DNA of 64,000 nt from an uncultured Mycoplasmatota bacterium (GCA_948434005.1 CAOJEH010000006.1:32761-96760), one strand, 5' to 3'. Positions 52,171 to 61,659 are shown, numbered from the stretch's first letter. Notes: generated by a model not told the origin, from the sequence alone. Numbers and translations are program-made.

Positions 52171-52968
52171 TTATGATATGATTCTACCTACTTCTGAACT
52201 TGAATTTGAACCATTAATACGGTAATCATAATCAGTATATGATTGTAATCTTTTCTTTGATTTTTGTCTTCTTATTTTTGATAAAGATTGAGTCTCTCGG
52301 GCAAGGACTCTTGAATCTGAAATATAATGCTTATTACCTACCTCTATATATGTTCTTAGACCTTTGTCATCTAATCCATATTTTTCAATAAGCATATCCT
52401 TATCTCTATCTGATAGCGCATACATACTATCAAGTAACTCTTTTTTTAATTCTTTACTAATATATTCGCTTTCTATAGTCTCACTTAATTTTTCTAAATA
52501 AGCCAAATCACTTGCCTCACTTATTTCATTTAAAGAGGCACTATTACATAATAAAATCATATTTTTCCACTGTTCTTTTTTTTCATTTGATATTATAGTT
52601 TTAGAATTTTCTGCTATTGAATCAACGACTTTAGTTACAAAATCTATATCTATAGTTACTTCTATTCCTTCTTCCATATATTCTTTTGTTAATTTTTCTT
52701 TTTCTTTAATATAATTAAAGAAAAATGTTTTGCTCTGACCATAACCTAAAATTTCTGGTACACATCTTGTCATATCTCTATGAAGTCTTAAATATAACTT
52801 ATGATGATTTAATTCTTCCTGATCTTTATCAGATATGTAATTATATAAAATCTCAAATCCATAACCCAACAATTCATCTTTAGATACACCATATCTTTTT
52901 GATATTAAACCCGCTATATTATCAATCATTTCATAATTATCATTGAATATTTGATTAATGTTTTTCAT
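52171..52968 (-). CDS. Sigma-70-like protein, divergent
   Basis: 265 aa. N-terminal region with YGVSKDELLGYGFEILYNYI and later HKLYLRLHRDMTRCVPE resembles sigma region 2. The C-terminal ALSDRDKDMLIEKYGLDDKG...SDSRVLARETQSLSKIRRQK has region 4 layout ('L..rer.il..rYGL', recognition helix, 'al.klr'). ATG 52968 has AGGGGG upstream. The middle is unlike known sigma factors. Could also be an anti- or co-factor using a sigma fold. Confidence 0.55.
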   Translation of the reverse strand: MKNINQIFNDNYEMIDNIAGLISKRYGVSKDELLGYGFEILYNYISDKDQEELNHHKLYLRLHRDMTRCVPEILGYGQSKTFFFNYIKEKEKLTKEYMEEGIEVTIDIDFVTKVVDSIAENSKTIISNEKKEQWKNMILLCNSASLNEISEASDLAYLEKLSETIESEYISKELKKELLDSMYALSDRDKDMLIEKYGLDDKGLRTYIEVGNKHYISDSRVLARETQSLSKIRRQKSKKRLQSYTDYDYRINGSNSSSEVGRIIS

Positions 52969-53021
52969 ATAAATCCCCCTAAATAATGCATTATAATATA
53001 TCATATTTGATTATAATTGTC

Positions 53022-53049
53022 AAAAAAAGCATCTTATGATGCTTTTTTT
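53022..53049 (-). terminator. Rho-independent terminator
   Basis: AAAAAAAGCATC and GATGCTTTTTTT form a perfect 12 bp stem. It ends the surface-protein transcript and could also stop plus-strand readthrough. Confidence 0.75.
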
Positions 53050-54361
53050 AACTTACTTTTTTACTTATTTCAATTACTGTTTTGATTCCATATCCATTAC
53101 TATTATTTAATGAATATGTATTTGCTTTACTTAAAGTTCCTGTATTTGTTACATACCATACTTGTGTAGAATTTCCTGTATACGCATTCATTGTGAATGT
53201 GCCAGTATTATAACTTGAGTTTGGAGCATAAGTATCATCTTCTGTACCACCTGCTGCTGTTGCATTATATGTATAATTATACATCCATATAGGACATGAA
53301 CCTGCTGTTGTAGTACAACCAACCATAACTGCTTCTTGAACTGTAATCATACGAGCTTTAGCAGTACGATTTTTCATTGTATATGTATTTGTTGTACAAG
53401 ATAGATTATCATCACATCCAGTAAAAGCATTTTTATTAAACTCGGTTACTCCCATTTCGTATTCTAAATCTTTTGCATTGGTCCATCCTTCGCATCTTTT
53501 TTCTATTTTTTCTATATAAGTTAGTGGTCCTTTAGTATTATCACTAACACCTGGTGTAGAATCATTTTGATACCAACTATCTCTATTACCTAATGAATTT
53601 CTACTTTGTAATGTCATAGTTTTGCCATCATCTTTTACTACATGAAAATAGTATTCTTCAGTATTACTTACTTTATACTTAATAATTGTTCCTGCATGGC
53701 AACTATCTTTATCATTATTTTCATAACATTTTGTTGGTTGACAAGTTGGCTCTTCTCCTGTTATACATTTAGTCGCATCATTTACTTGATCATATGTGAA
53801 TGCTGCTGTTATATTTTCATTTATAGTAGTTCCTTCAATTAAATCTATATTTTTCTTATTTGATGGAAATTCAAGATCTTTATCATCAAGTCCAGCATCT
53901 GTTCCAAATGTTATTACATTTGCTGCACTATCATTATTCTTAATTCTTATATATATAGTTTTCGAATCACCCTTAGCACCATTTTCATCAAGTACATAAC
54001 CTGACTTACTTGGGGCTTTAGCACCTTGTGATAAATATCCTATTTCCAATTTATTTGAAGTTGATTCATAATATAAGTTAACTTTGGCTTTTCTTCCATT
54101 TGCATTTACTAATTTAATCGTAATAGTTTTAGTCTCATTTGGATTAATACTAATACTTTTAGATTTATCTAGGTCTTTACTTTCAATTAAAGAATGTAAA
54201 TTACCTGTTACTATATTTAATGCTCCTTTTGCCTCTGTAGATGCAGTAAATAAGGCATAAGAAAAATAACCTCCTATTACTAACATTAGTACTAAAACTA
54301 TTGCTACTAAATAGCCAGTTTTTACATTAATTGCTTTTTTTAACATATATTTTAGCTTCAT
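53048..54361 (-). CDS. Secreted/cell-surface protein, TasA/camelysin-like N-terminus
   Basis: 437 aa. N-terminal helix (GYLVAIVLVLMLVIGGYFSYALFTAS) as signal/anchor. Then a beta-sandwich-like part with ALNIVTGNLHSLIES and NPNETKTITIKLVN resembling SipW-exported TasA-type proteins. The C-terminal 230 residues are rich in Asn/Thr/Tyr with nine or more Cys in pairs (GEEPTCQPTKC, CDDNLSC, CTTTAGSC), then YGIKTVIEISK. No LPxTG. AGGGTGAT precedes ATG. Function unknown. Confidence 0.6.
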   Translation of the reverse strand: MKLKYMLKKAINVKTGYLVAIVLVLMLVIGGYFSYALFTASTEAKGALNIVTGNLHSLIESKDLDKSKSISINPNETKTITIKLVNANGRKAKVNLYYESTSNKLEIGYLSQGAKAPSKSGYVLDENGAKGDSKTIYIRIKNNDSAANVITFGTDAGLDDKDLEFPSNKKNIDLIEGTTINENITAAFTYDQVNDATKCITGEEPTCQPTKCYENNDKDSCHAGTIIKYKVSNTEEYYFHVVKDDGKTMTLQSRNSLGNRDSWYQNDSTPGVSDNTKGPLTYIEKIEKRCEGWTNAKDLEYEMGVTEFNKNAFTGCDDNLSCTTNTYTMKNRTAKARMITVQEAVMVGCTTTAGSCPIWMYNYTYNATAAGGTEDDTYAPNSSYNTGTFTMNAYTGNSTQVWYVTNTGTLSKANTYSLNNSNGYGIKTVIEISKKVS

Positions 54362-54440
54362 ATAATCACCCTACCATATTATATATACATTAAATATAAC
54401 ATATTTTATTATTTTTTGCATTACTTTTTTTATTTATTTT

Positions 54441-54484
54441 AAAAAAAATACCGGAATTACTATTTTATAAGTAAAACCAGGTAT
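54441..54484 (-). terminator. Rho-independent terminator of the PBP gene
   Basis: ATACCgg...TTACT and AGTAA...ccAGGTAT pair imperfectly, with TTTTTTTT next on the minus strand. Confidence 0.55.
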
Positions 54485-54494
54485 ATTTAATAAT

Positions 54495-56552
54495 TTAAGA
54501 AAAATATGCATCAGTTAATCGTTTAGTTATTCTCATTGTAACTAATGAGCTATAGGCATTTCTAGTATTAGGCATAGATGAATTTGGACTTGTAACTATA
54601 ATTGACATTTGAGGATTATCACTTGGTGCATAACCTACAAATGATGAAGTTATAGTTTCAGTATCTATTACACCATTATTATCTGTATCTATAAAACTTT
54701 GAGATGTTCCGGTTTTTCCTGCAGGTGAATACTTTGGATCCATATATCCTCTACCATATCCTCCAGGTGCATTAACAACGGCATAAAATCCTTCTTTTAC
54801 TCTTGACATATATTCATCTTTTGTATCTATTTTGTTTTGAACAACAGGTTCATATGTATAAATTACCTTTCCTAATTCAGCAGTATCAGTTGATTTTCTA
54901 ACTTCTTTTAATAAATGAGGTCTCATTCTTGAACCACCATTTGCAATTGTTGACACATACTGGGAAAGTTGTATAGGTGTATATGTTTCATACTGGCCAA
55001 TAACAAAGTCTAATAAATTACCTGCTCGTTTGTCTTCTTTAGCACCATAACCTAAACTTTCTACTGGTAAATCAATACCTGTTTTTACTCCTAATCCAAA
55101 TGAATGATACATAGATCTATACTTGTCAAAAGCATCTTGAACTAAAGGAAGCCCCATACCTCTTTTATATTCATAGCCAGATACTCTAATAGCTGCTTTA
55201 AATTGATAGACATTACTTGATTTTGAAAGTGCAGTTATATCATTTATTCTTCCTAACGTTTTAAATGAACACTTCTCTGGTGTACCTCTTATTTTTACAC
55301 ATTCATCTAACATAACTTCACCTATTTTTATACTACCAGTATTATATCCTACTAAAATAGATGCTCCTTTTATTACAGAACCTGGTGTTATTGGTGATGT
55401 TAAAATACTTTCAGTATTATCAATTATTTTACCGTTCGCTATTTTCTTAGATGCCATCGCTAAAATCTCTCCTGTTTTAGGATCGGCTATTATAGCTGAT
55501 GAATGATCATAGTATTTAGTATTAGCTTCTGTTTTTGTTTTCATAACTTCCTCATTTATAATTTCTTCTAATTTCTTTTGTAATTCAATATCTATACTAA
55601 GTACTATATCATTACCTCTTTTACCTTCAGAGATTAGTTTTAACTCATGACTATTAACTACTTGATAAACTTCTTTTTTTCCTTTTAAATATTCTTCATA
55701 CTGTTTTTCCAAATAGCTTATTCCAACCCTATCATTTAAAGAATAGCCTTTTTTTAAATATTCTTCCTTTTCTTCAACAGGTAAACCTTGATTAGATGTA
55801 GATACTTTTCCTAAAATATTTTTAAATATATCACCATATGGATATACTCTTTCCCAATCAAGTCTAGTATTAAATCCTTTTAATTCAATATTATTTTCAG
55901 ATATATATGCATATTCTTCATCTGTTACATCATCAGTTTTTATAGTATGTTCATCATAGGTATAACCTTTATTCATTAAATAATATAAATAAGCAGCTTT
56001 ATTTTCTTCTAAAGTCATTGATGATATTTCTTCATTAGTTACTCTTTCTAATTTTTTATCTTTTAAATCTTCTTTAGTTAGTTTTCTTTGTTCTAATAAA
56101 GATTTTTCTTTTTTTGTTATTTTTTCTTCTGCAAGTACAGGATGAATAACTATCCAAAATTCTTTTTTAGCAGTATCAGTTAATTTTGACATATCAAGAT
56201 TTAAGTGTTTACTTACTTCATAAGCTAAATCAATTTCTTCTTCTGTTGTTATTTTTTTATTTTTCTTATAATAAATTGTCTTAGTTGCTGTATTATCTAC
56301 AATAACTTTATGATTTCTATCTAAAATTCTTCCACGAGGAGAAGAGGCGCCTTCTACTATATCATAGGATAGTTCTTTTAACTTAGTTTTATATTTATGA
56401 TTATCAATAATCATAACTTGATATAATTTTATAAAAACAACTACGAAAAATACAATTACTGATATTAATATTATTAATAATCTTTTTTGTAATATTTCAT
56501 CTATAAATGATGACTTTTTTTTCTTATTAATTGTTACTTTTTTCTTCTTCAT
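54495..56552 (-). CDS. Class B penicillin-binding protein (transpeptidase)
   Basis: 685 aa. Basic N-terminus, one membrane helix (about 30-48), pedestal domain with GASSPRGRILDRNHKVIVDN, LDWERVYPYGDIFKNILG, and the transpeptidase: SxxK in ITPGSVIKGAS (about residue 392), SxN in KSSNVYQ, KTG in SPAGKTGTSQS (about 611). Acts in peptidoglycan cross-linking; order near nfo and yqfT fits Bacillus PbpA. Could be the elongation or division enzyme. Confidence 0.92.
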   Translation of the reverse strand: MKKKKVTINKKKKSSFIDEILQKRLLIILISVIVFFVVVFIKLYQVMIIDNHKYKTKLKELSYDIVEGASSPRGRILDRNHKVIVDNTATKTIYYKKNKKITTEEEIDLAYEVSKHLNLDMSKLTDTAKKEFWIVIHPVLAEEKITKKEKSLLEQRKLTKEDLKDKKLERVTNEEISSMTLEENKAAYLYYLMNKGYTYDEHTIKTDDVTDEEYAYISENNIELKGFNTRLDWERVYPYGDIFKNILGKVSTSNQGLPVEEKEEYLKKGYSLNDRVGISYLEKQYEEYLKGKKEVYQVVNSHELKLISEGKRGNDIVLSIDIELQKKLEEIINEEVMKTKTEANTKYYDHSSAIIADPKTGEILAMASKKIANGKIIDNTESILTSPITPGSVIKGASILVGYNTGSIKIGEVMLDECVKIRGTPEKCSFKTLGRINDITALSKSSNVYQFKAAIRVSGYEYKRGMGLPLVQDAFDKYRSMYHSFGLGVKTGIDLPVESLGYGAKEDKRAGNLLDFVIGQYETYTPIQLSQYVSTIANGGSRMRPHLLKEVRKSTDTAELGKVIYTYEPVVQNKIDTKDEYMSRVKEGFYAVVNAPGGYGRGYMDPKYSPAGKTGTSQSFIDTDNNGVIDTETITSSFVGYAPSDNPQMSIIVTSPNSSMPNTRNAYSSLVTMRITKRLTDAYFS

Positions 56553-56615
56553 AGTTGTTTCCTCCTATTAATAGTTTATCACATAATTCAAAAGTTATTT
56601 CATATATTTTACTGG

Positions 56616-56876
56616 GTGATTAAAATTTATAAAAATTTAATTATTAATTATGTTAATAATATGACTGTAAATGACGTAATTAATTTCGCAAATAAGAATA
56701 ATATTTCTATTTCTTCATCAGAATCTATTATAATATATAATTATATAAAAAGAAATTATAAATTTATTTTAAATAATGATGATTCATCATTATCTGAATT
56801 AAAAAATAGTTTAAGAAAAGATTTATATGATAAAATTATAGAATTATATATGTATTATAAAAACAAGTTATTCTAA
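56616..56876 (+). CDS. DUF2624 (YqfT)-like protein
   Basis: 86 aa, helical. NNMTVNDVINFANKNNISIS and IIIYNYIKRNYKFIL fit DUF2624 ('it..ellkya....i.lt..qa..i...ir..n.ni'). Placed beside nfo as in Bacillus. The start is a GTG at 56616 without a good SD; a later ATG (M16) also lacks one. Function unknown. Confidence 0.6.
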   Translation: MIKIYKNLIINYVNNMTVNDVINFANKNNISISSSESIIIYNYIKRNYKFILNNDDSSLSELKNSLRKDLYDKIIELYMYYKNKLF

Positions 56877-56890
56877 TTAACTTGTTTTTC
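56859..56890. terminator. Bidirectional terminator between yqfT-like and nfo
   Basis: AAAAACAAGTTA (56859-56870) and TAACTTGTTTTT (56878-56889) form a perfect 12 bp stem; both convergent stop codons lie in it. Confidence 0.75.
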
Positions 56891-57757
56891 GATATTTTCT
56901 TTCATATTTTTATCAAATTCTTTCTTTTTTATCATATCTATTTCATATTTATAAGGAGCATATTCTCCTATATATGGAGTTTCTAATATCTTAGGAATAT
57001 CTTTTAATCTATCATTATAAATTATATTTATTAATGGATCAAAACCTATTGTTCCAAAGCCTAAGTTTTCATGTCTATCTTTATGTGAATCTTTAGGATT
57101 TTTACTATCATTTATATGAATACAATGTAGATAATTAATTCCAACAACCTCATCAAAATAGTTAAGTAATTTATCAAATTCAAATACATCATAACCGGCA
57201 TCATTTAAATGACATGTATCCATACATACTCCTATATTTTTTTTATTCTTTACTCCTGTTATAATCTTTTTTATTTCTTTGAAGTTTGAACCTATTTCAC
57301 TACCCTTACCTGCCATTGTTTCAAGTAGGATAGTAACAGTAGTATCTTCTAGTATCATATTAAGCCCTTTAATAATATTTTTTATACCTTCTTCTACACC
57401 TAATCCTACATGACTACCAGGATGTAAGACAACATATTTTATACCTAATTCTTCACATCTTTTTAATTCCTCTTTTAAAAAGTTTACTGAAAACATAAAT
57501 TTTTCTTCTTCTTTATTATTAGCAAGATTTATAATATATGGAGCATGTACTATAACTTTAGAATAATCTATATTATTATCTTTCATAAGATTTATTGCTT
57601 TAGTAGTAAGTTCTTTATCTAGAGGACTTCTCATAGTATTTTGAGGCGCTCCTGTATAGAACATAAAGGTTGTTGCACCATAACTTAGAGCTTCTTCTAA
57701 GCTACCTAATACTTGTGTATCTTTTTTAAATTTAACATGACTACCTATTAATAACAT
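56873..57757 (-). CDS. nfo: Endonuclease IV
   Basis: 294 aa. TIM barrel with the three-zinc residues: IVHAPYIINLAN, VVLHPGSH, LLETMAGKGSE, GVCMDTCHLNDAGYD, HINDSKNPKDSHKDRHENLG, ILETPY. Cleaves abasic sites. The second ATG of MM is used. Confidence 0.95.
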   Translation of the reverse strand: MLLIGSHVKFKKDTQVLGSLEEALSYGATTFMFYTGAPQNTMRSPLDKELTTKAINLMKDNNIDYSKVIVHAPYIINLANNKEEEKFMFSVNFLKEELKRCEELGIKYVVLHPGSHVGLGVEEGIKNIIKGLNMILEDTTVTILLETMAGKGSEIGSNFKEIKKIITGVKNKKNIGVCMDTCHLNDAGYDVFEFDKLLNYFDEVVGINYLHCIHINDSKNPKDSHKDRHENLGFGTIGFDPLINIIYNDRLKDIPKILETPYIGEYAPYKYEIDMIKKKEFDKNMKENIEKQVN

Positions 57758-57812
57758 CATACCACTTCCTTCTAATACTATATCATAAAATAAATTAGTT
57801 ATCTATATTTTT

Positions 57813-57844
57813 AAAAAAAGAAAAACTTAGCTTGGCTAAGTTTT
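57813..57844 (-). terminator. Rho-independent terminator of the prepilin gene
   Basis: AAAACTTAGC and GCTAAGTTTT pair across 57822-57844, followed by TCTTTTTTT on the minus strand. Confidence 0.7.
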
Positions 57845-58367
57845 AGCTGATTATATTTGGAGCTGAAATAGTACCACATTGTATACTATCAGAATTAGTA
57901 ATAGAAGAATCTGTTTGTTTTACTCCTCTTCTATTTAGACTTGCTTCTTTATTACTAACAGCCCAACGTTTTGATTGATCTTTAATTGTTGCATAGTATG
58001 TATATTTATAATGGCTAGCATCATCATTTCCTGTTTTTTTATCTTCTTCTGCTATAATAGTTATGTATCCCTCTATTTTTCCTCCGAATGGAGATTTACC
58101 AGAGTTATCAACTTCTAACTTGCTTATTGGAATTTTTGCATTTGCACCTAATGTACATCCTTCAACATCAGTGAATTCATCATTTAAGTATGAATATCTT
58201 GCTGCATTAATATATGCCTTTGCTGTATCAATAAATGTATCCTTTTTTGACTGTTCAATATATTTTGTTACTTGTGGTATTGCTACTATCATTAATATAC
58301 CTAAAATAACTATAACTGCTAATAGTTCTATTAAAGTAAATCCTTTATTATTTATTTTCTTCAACAT
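57843..58367 (-). CDS. Type IV prepilin-like protein (ComGC-like)
   Basis: 174 aa. Leader MLKKINNKG, cleavage before FTLIELLAVIVILGILMIVA with Glu5, helix to KDTFIDTAKAYINAARY, and a C-terminal globular part with two Cys (EGCTLG and QCGTIS). ATG 58367 has AGTG-type weak SD. Substrate of the prepilin peptidase at 13.7 kb. Confidence 0.88.
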   Translation of the reverse strand: MLKKINNKGFTLIELLAVIVILGILMIVAIPQVTKYIEQSKKDTFIDTAKAYINAARYSYLNDEFTDVEGCTLGANAKIPISKLEVDNSGKSPFGGKIEGYITIIAEEDKKTGNDDASHYKYTYYATIKDQSKRWAVSNKEASLNRRGVKQTDSSITNSDSIQCGTISAPNIIS

Positions 58368-58445
58368 AACACTCACTCCTATTTTATCTTATCTATTTTT
58401 AGCATATCATAATAATTAATTTTTTTCAATATTATATTTAATTTA

Positions 58446-58985
58446 CTACTTAAATTCTTTTCCAATTCCATAGCATCCGTTTGAATAAACATTTGTTTCA
58501 ATTTTTTTATAAGCACTATCTTTTGATAAATCTTCACTAGATATTTCATTTAATCCTTGTAAATTTTTATCCTCTTTTTCACCATTTGAATACTCTACTT
58601 TGGAAGATGTCTCTAAAAGCTGAACATCATAACTATATTCACCTGTATAATCTCTTGTTACTTTAACATAAGAACTTTTATTACTATATGATCCCCCATT
58701 TGGTGCATCTTTTATTTCTTTTCCTTTATCTAAATAGCTTATATATAAACATACAGATGTTCCATTGCTACTTAGTTCTTTTTTTACTTTTGGATCTGCC
58801 TTTACTTTATATTTAGCTAAAGCGACTAGTTTCTTGGCATCTTCTACATAAGTTTTATTTCTACTTCTTTGAACTACGCCTACTACATTTGGAATTGCAA
58901 GTAGCATTATTATAGCAAGTATTGAAATTGTAGCTAAAAGTTCGACTAATGTAAATCCTTTGTTATTATACTTAATACTTTGCAT
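58446..58985 (-). CDS. Type IV prepilin-like protein
   Basis: 179 aa. Leader MQSIKYNNKG, cleavage before FTLVELLATISILAIIMLLA, helix to NKTYVEDAKKLVALAKYKV. Two Cys (SVCLYIS and NGCYGIG). ATG 58985 has AGGTGAT upstream; a possible earlier ATG lies before the SD. Pairs with the second prepilin, 78 nt downstream. Confidence 0.88.
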   Translation of the reverse strand: MQSIKYNNKGFTLVELLATISILAIIMLLAIPNVVGVVQRSRNKTYVEDAKKLVALAKYKVKADPKVKKELSSNGTSVCLYISYLDKGKEIKDAPNGGSYSNKSSYVKVTRDYTGEYSYDVQLLETSSKVEYSNGEKEDKNLQGLNEISSEDLSKDSAYKKIETNVYSNGCYGIGKEFK

Positions 58986-59007
58986 ATTATCACCTAGCAT
59001 AAGTATA

Positions 59008-60207
59008 TCATAGATTTTTTTCTTTTGTTATACTTTTTATATTTTTTATTTCATTTAAAACTGTTTTACTTGTTATATCTTCTGAAAACATCGAATCATA
59101 TCTAAAAATAGCAAATCCTTCATAACTTGTTATATTTCTACTAATTAATATTTGCCTCATTAAAATATTATCGTTTTCTATCCATTCATTTTCTCCACTT
59201 TTAGCATATTTATCTTTTTCACCGCTTTTATATAGCGCTAAAGCTGGCATTATATGTACATTACTTTTTTTTACTAAATCATTCCAAGTATTTATAACAT
59301 TATAAAATGGTTGAGCTTCATTATTAAAACCATAATATATTTGAGGCATTAAATAATCTACATATTCACTACTACTAGCCCAATTTTTTACATCAGCATA
59401 ATTCTTAGTATAATTATTGTTTATATTTCCTTCAGGTGAGATACCAAATAATATTTTATTTTTTTTAGTTACTTTATAAACCTCTTTTACTAAATTATTA
59501 ACCATTTGAAGATGGTAATCTTCTTTTGAAATATTATTACTTTTTATATATTCATTATAATTTTCTATATCTATATCATCTGATGGATAAAAATAATCAT
59601 CAAAATGAATTCCATCTATTTCATAATTATCAACTAATTCTTCTATACCATTAACTATTAATTTTTGAACTTCACTACTTGCAGGATTAAAAAATATACC
59701 TTTATCACTTATACTAACATTATTAGTATTTAACCATTTATAAGTAATACTATCTTTATCTATTTTTTCTGTATCATTATCATTTCTTATTCTATAAGGA
59801 TTAACCCATGCATGTACCTCTATATTTTTTTTATGAGATTTATCTATAAAATACTTTAATATATCATAATCTGGAACATTACCACTATTATTTAGGATCC
59901 CTTTACTATATGGATAGTATTTAGATTTATATATAGCATCTGCAAAGCTTCTTACTTGTAAAATAATCATATTAAAATTAGATCTATCTAAATTATTAAT
60001 AATTTTATCTATGTTTTCCTTACTAGTTTTACTATCTTTATTTCCTACATACTTTTGTAATTCTATATAGCTTATAAATATAGCTTGTTTTTCTTCTATT
60101 TTATTAACTTTGTATATTTTTTCTTTCTTAATTTCTTTTTTATTTAAGCTATTATAAATAAAAAATATAGAAAAAAAGATAATTATAACAATTAGGTATT
60201 TTTTCAT
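59008..60207 (-). CDS. GHL10/YngK-like glycosidase-related protein
   Basis: 399 aa. One N-terminal membrane helix. TIM barrel with NMIILQVRSFADAIYKS, IEVHAWVNPYRIRND, DGIHFDDYFYPSDD and VDYLMPQIYYGFNNEAQPF, the family-10-like hydrolase pattern of YngK. External, perhaps acting on wall or matrix sugars. Just 22 nt after the prepilin gene start region; same strand. Confidence 0.85.
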   Translation of the reverse strand: MKKYLIVIIIFFSIFFIYNSLNKKEIKKEKIYKVNKIEEKQAIFISYIELQKYVGNKDSKTSKENIDKIINNLDRSNFNMIILQVRSFADAIYKSKYYPYSKGILNNSGNVPDYDILKYFIDKSHKKNIEVHAWVNPYRIRNDNDTEKIDKDSITYKWLNTNNVSISDKGIFFNPASSEVQKLIVNGIEELVDNYEIDGIHFDDYFYPSDDIDIENYNEYIKSNNISKEDYHLQMVNNLVKEVYKVTKKNKILFGISPEGNINNNYTKNYADVKNWASSSEYVDYLMPQIYYGFNNEAQPFYNVINTWNDLVKKSNVHIMPALALYKSGEKDKYAKSGENEWIENDNILMRQILISRNITSYEGFAIFRYDSMFSEDITSKTVLNEIKNIKSITKEKNL

Positions 60208-60257
60208 AATATATTATCACCTATTTAAGTATATAATTATCTTTATAAAAAAATTGT

Positions 60258-60896
60258 CTATTTTACGTTTTCATCTTTAATAAGAAATAAATTATTATTT
60301 TTATAAAAAGCATAGAATACATTTTCTATTACTGTATTATTCTCTTCTAAATTTTTATCTAGCCATTTTCTATCCTTTCCTATTTGTATTAGAGCCTCAT
60401 CATCCAATTTCCCATCTAATATTAAGGGAAGTGGATAACTTTTATCATGGCCTTTTGTAAATACTGATAGTTTACCACTTGTTTCTAATATGGCATAATC
60501 TACTTCTTCAATACTTTTTATACTTTTTTCTCTAAGTTGAGTTAATAAATCATCTAAATTATATCTTTGTTTTAACATCTCTTCAAAATTGACTTTTCCT
60601 CTATTGATGATAACGGATGGTTCTCCTTCAATAACTTCTCTTGTTTTAGCATTCTTTAGAGATATTTTTGCTACTACAATTTGTACTATTACTAAAGCTA
60701 TAATAGGTATGATAGTTATAAATATACTATCTTTATACTTATCAATTGACATAGCTGCAAGTTCTGCTATTAAGATAGAAACAATTAAATCCATAATGGA
60801 TAATTCACCTATTTCTCTTTTACCCATAAATCTATATACAAGCGCTATAATAATATAAAAAAGTAAAGTTCTAAATACTACGGTTAATATTTCCAT
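60258..60896 (-). CDS. DUF421 (YetF) membrane protein
   Basis: 212 aa. Three helices with YRFMGKREIGELSIMDLIVS and ELAAMSIDKYKDS, then PSVIINRGKVNFEEMLKQRYNLDDLLTQLREK, which is the DUF421 soluble part. In Bacillus some family members affect spore properties. A DUF3290-type partner is absent. Confidence 0.9.
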   Translation of the reverse strand: MEILTVVFRTLLFYIIIALVYRFMGKREIGELSIMDLIVSILIAELAAMSIDKYKDSIFITIIPIIALVIVQIVVAKISLKNAKTREVIEGEPSVIINRGKVNFEEMLKQRYNLDDLLTQLREKSIKSIEEVDYAILETSGKLSVFTKGHDKSYPLPLILDGKLDDEALIQIGKDRKWLDKNLEENNTVIENVFYAFYKNNNLFLIKDENVK

Positions 60897-60974
60897 ATTC
60901 CACCTCTTTATATTATTATTTTCTTATTAATATTTTTTTATACAAAAACATAGATTTTAATGGAGGATTATATT

Positions 60975-61343
60975 ATGAAAAGAATAAAAACTTATGTAAA
61001 GTATGTAGGATTTACATTATTATCTATACTACTTTCTATACTTTTAATTTCCACACTTTACTATTTTAATATTATTGGTAGTGGATTAGTAAACTATTTA
61101 AGACCTTTAATTATATTTATTAATATTTTTATAAGTAGTTATATATTAGGAAAACATTCAGAAAAAAATGGTTATTTAGAAGGATTAAAATTAGGTGGTT
61201 TACTAATATTTATATTTTTTATTATATCAATAATATTCTTTAGAGATTATTTTAAGTTAAGACTTATCTTTTATAATTTTATACTTTTATTTATTTCAGT
61301 ATTTGGAAGTATGATTGGTATAAGTAAAGATGATAAAAATTAA
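60975..61343 (+). CDS. TIGR04086-family membrane protein (YrzE-like)
   Basis: 122 aa with four helices; GYLEGLKLGGLLIFIFF and FGSMIGI fit the family. ATG 60975 chosen with GGAGG 9 nt upstream. Divergent from the DUF421 gene. Function unknown. Confidence 0.7.
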   Translation: MKRIKTYVKYVGFTLLSILLSILLISTLYYFNIIGSGLVNYLRPLIIFINIFISSYILGKHSEKNGYLEGLKLGGLLIFIFFIISIIFFRDYFKLRLIFYNFILLFISVFGSMIGISKDDKN

Positions 61344-61372
61344 TTGAAATTATGATTTATTTATGATATATT
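61344..61372 (+). promoter_or_regulatory. Promoter of antisense RNA (locus 2)
   Basis: TTGAAA (61344-61349), 17 nt, TATATT (61367-61372) with an extended TGA before it. Predicted start near 61379. Confidence 0.6.
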
Positions 61373-61378
61373 GTATAT

Positions 61379-61489
61379 AGATGAGGGATACCTCATACAA
61401 TAAAAAAGGGAATATCTAGTTTCAAAGAGTTAGGTACTATCCCACAATTATTTAGAATGAGTACCGGCTATGCAGTTGGTACTATTTTT
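61379..61489 (+). ncRNA. Antisense RNA, candidate type I antitoxin (locus 2)
   Basis: About 111 nt. Opens with the hairpin ATGAGG-GATA-CCTCAT (61381-61396) and ends in the terminator AGTACCGGC/GTTGGTACT (61460-61483) plus ATTTTTATT. It is complementary to the 3' part of the convergent peptide mRNA. Same plan and length as the antisense RNA at locus 1. Confidence 0.6.
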
Positions 61490-61560
61490 ATTAGAATGAT
61501 AATAATCACCATAATAAGGAGTGTTATGATAAAGTAAAGATATTCTTCTTTCTTTCTCAC
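61468..61560 (-). CDS. Small hydrophobic peptide, candidate type I toxin (locus 2)
   Basis: 30 aa from GTG: M/VRKKEEYLYF, then an Ile/Leu helix and KIVPTA. AAAGGAGGTGA is 7 nt upstream, and its AAAGG lies in a 12 bp hairpin (61572-61583 with 61586-61597). The mRNA would start at G61624 and its first 13 nt can pair with 61409-61421 in the 3' region. Same plan as locus 1, different peptide. Confidence 0.62.
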   Translation of the reverse strand: MRKKEEYLYFIITLLIMVIIIILIKIVPTA

Positions 61561-61630
61561 AAACTTCACCTCCTTTCACTTTTAAAAAGTAAAAGGAATA
61601 GTACCTAAACTAACTAAATATTCCAAATGA

Positions 61631-61659
61631 ATTATATAATAGGAAAACTTTTAAAGCAA
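61631..61659 (-). promoter_or_regulatory. Promoter of toxin-like mRNA (locus 2)
   Basis: Minus strand TTGCTT (61654-61659), 17 nt, TATAAT (61631-61636). Start at G61624, giving GGAAUAUU at the 5' end as in locus 1 (GGAACAUU). Confidence 0.62.
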
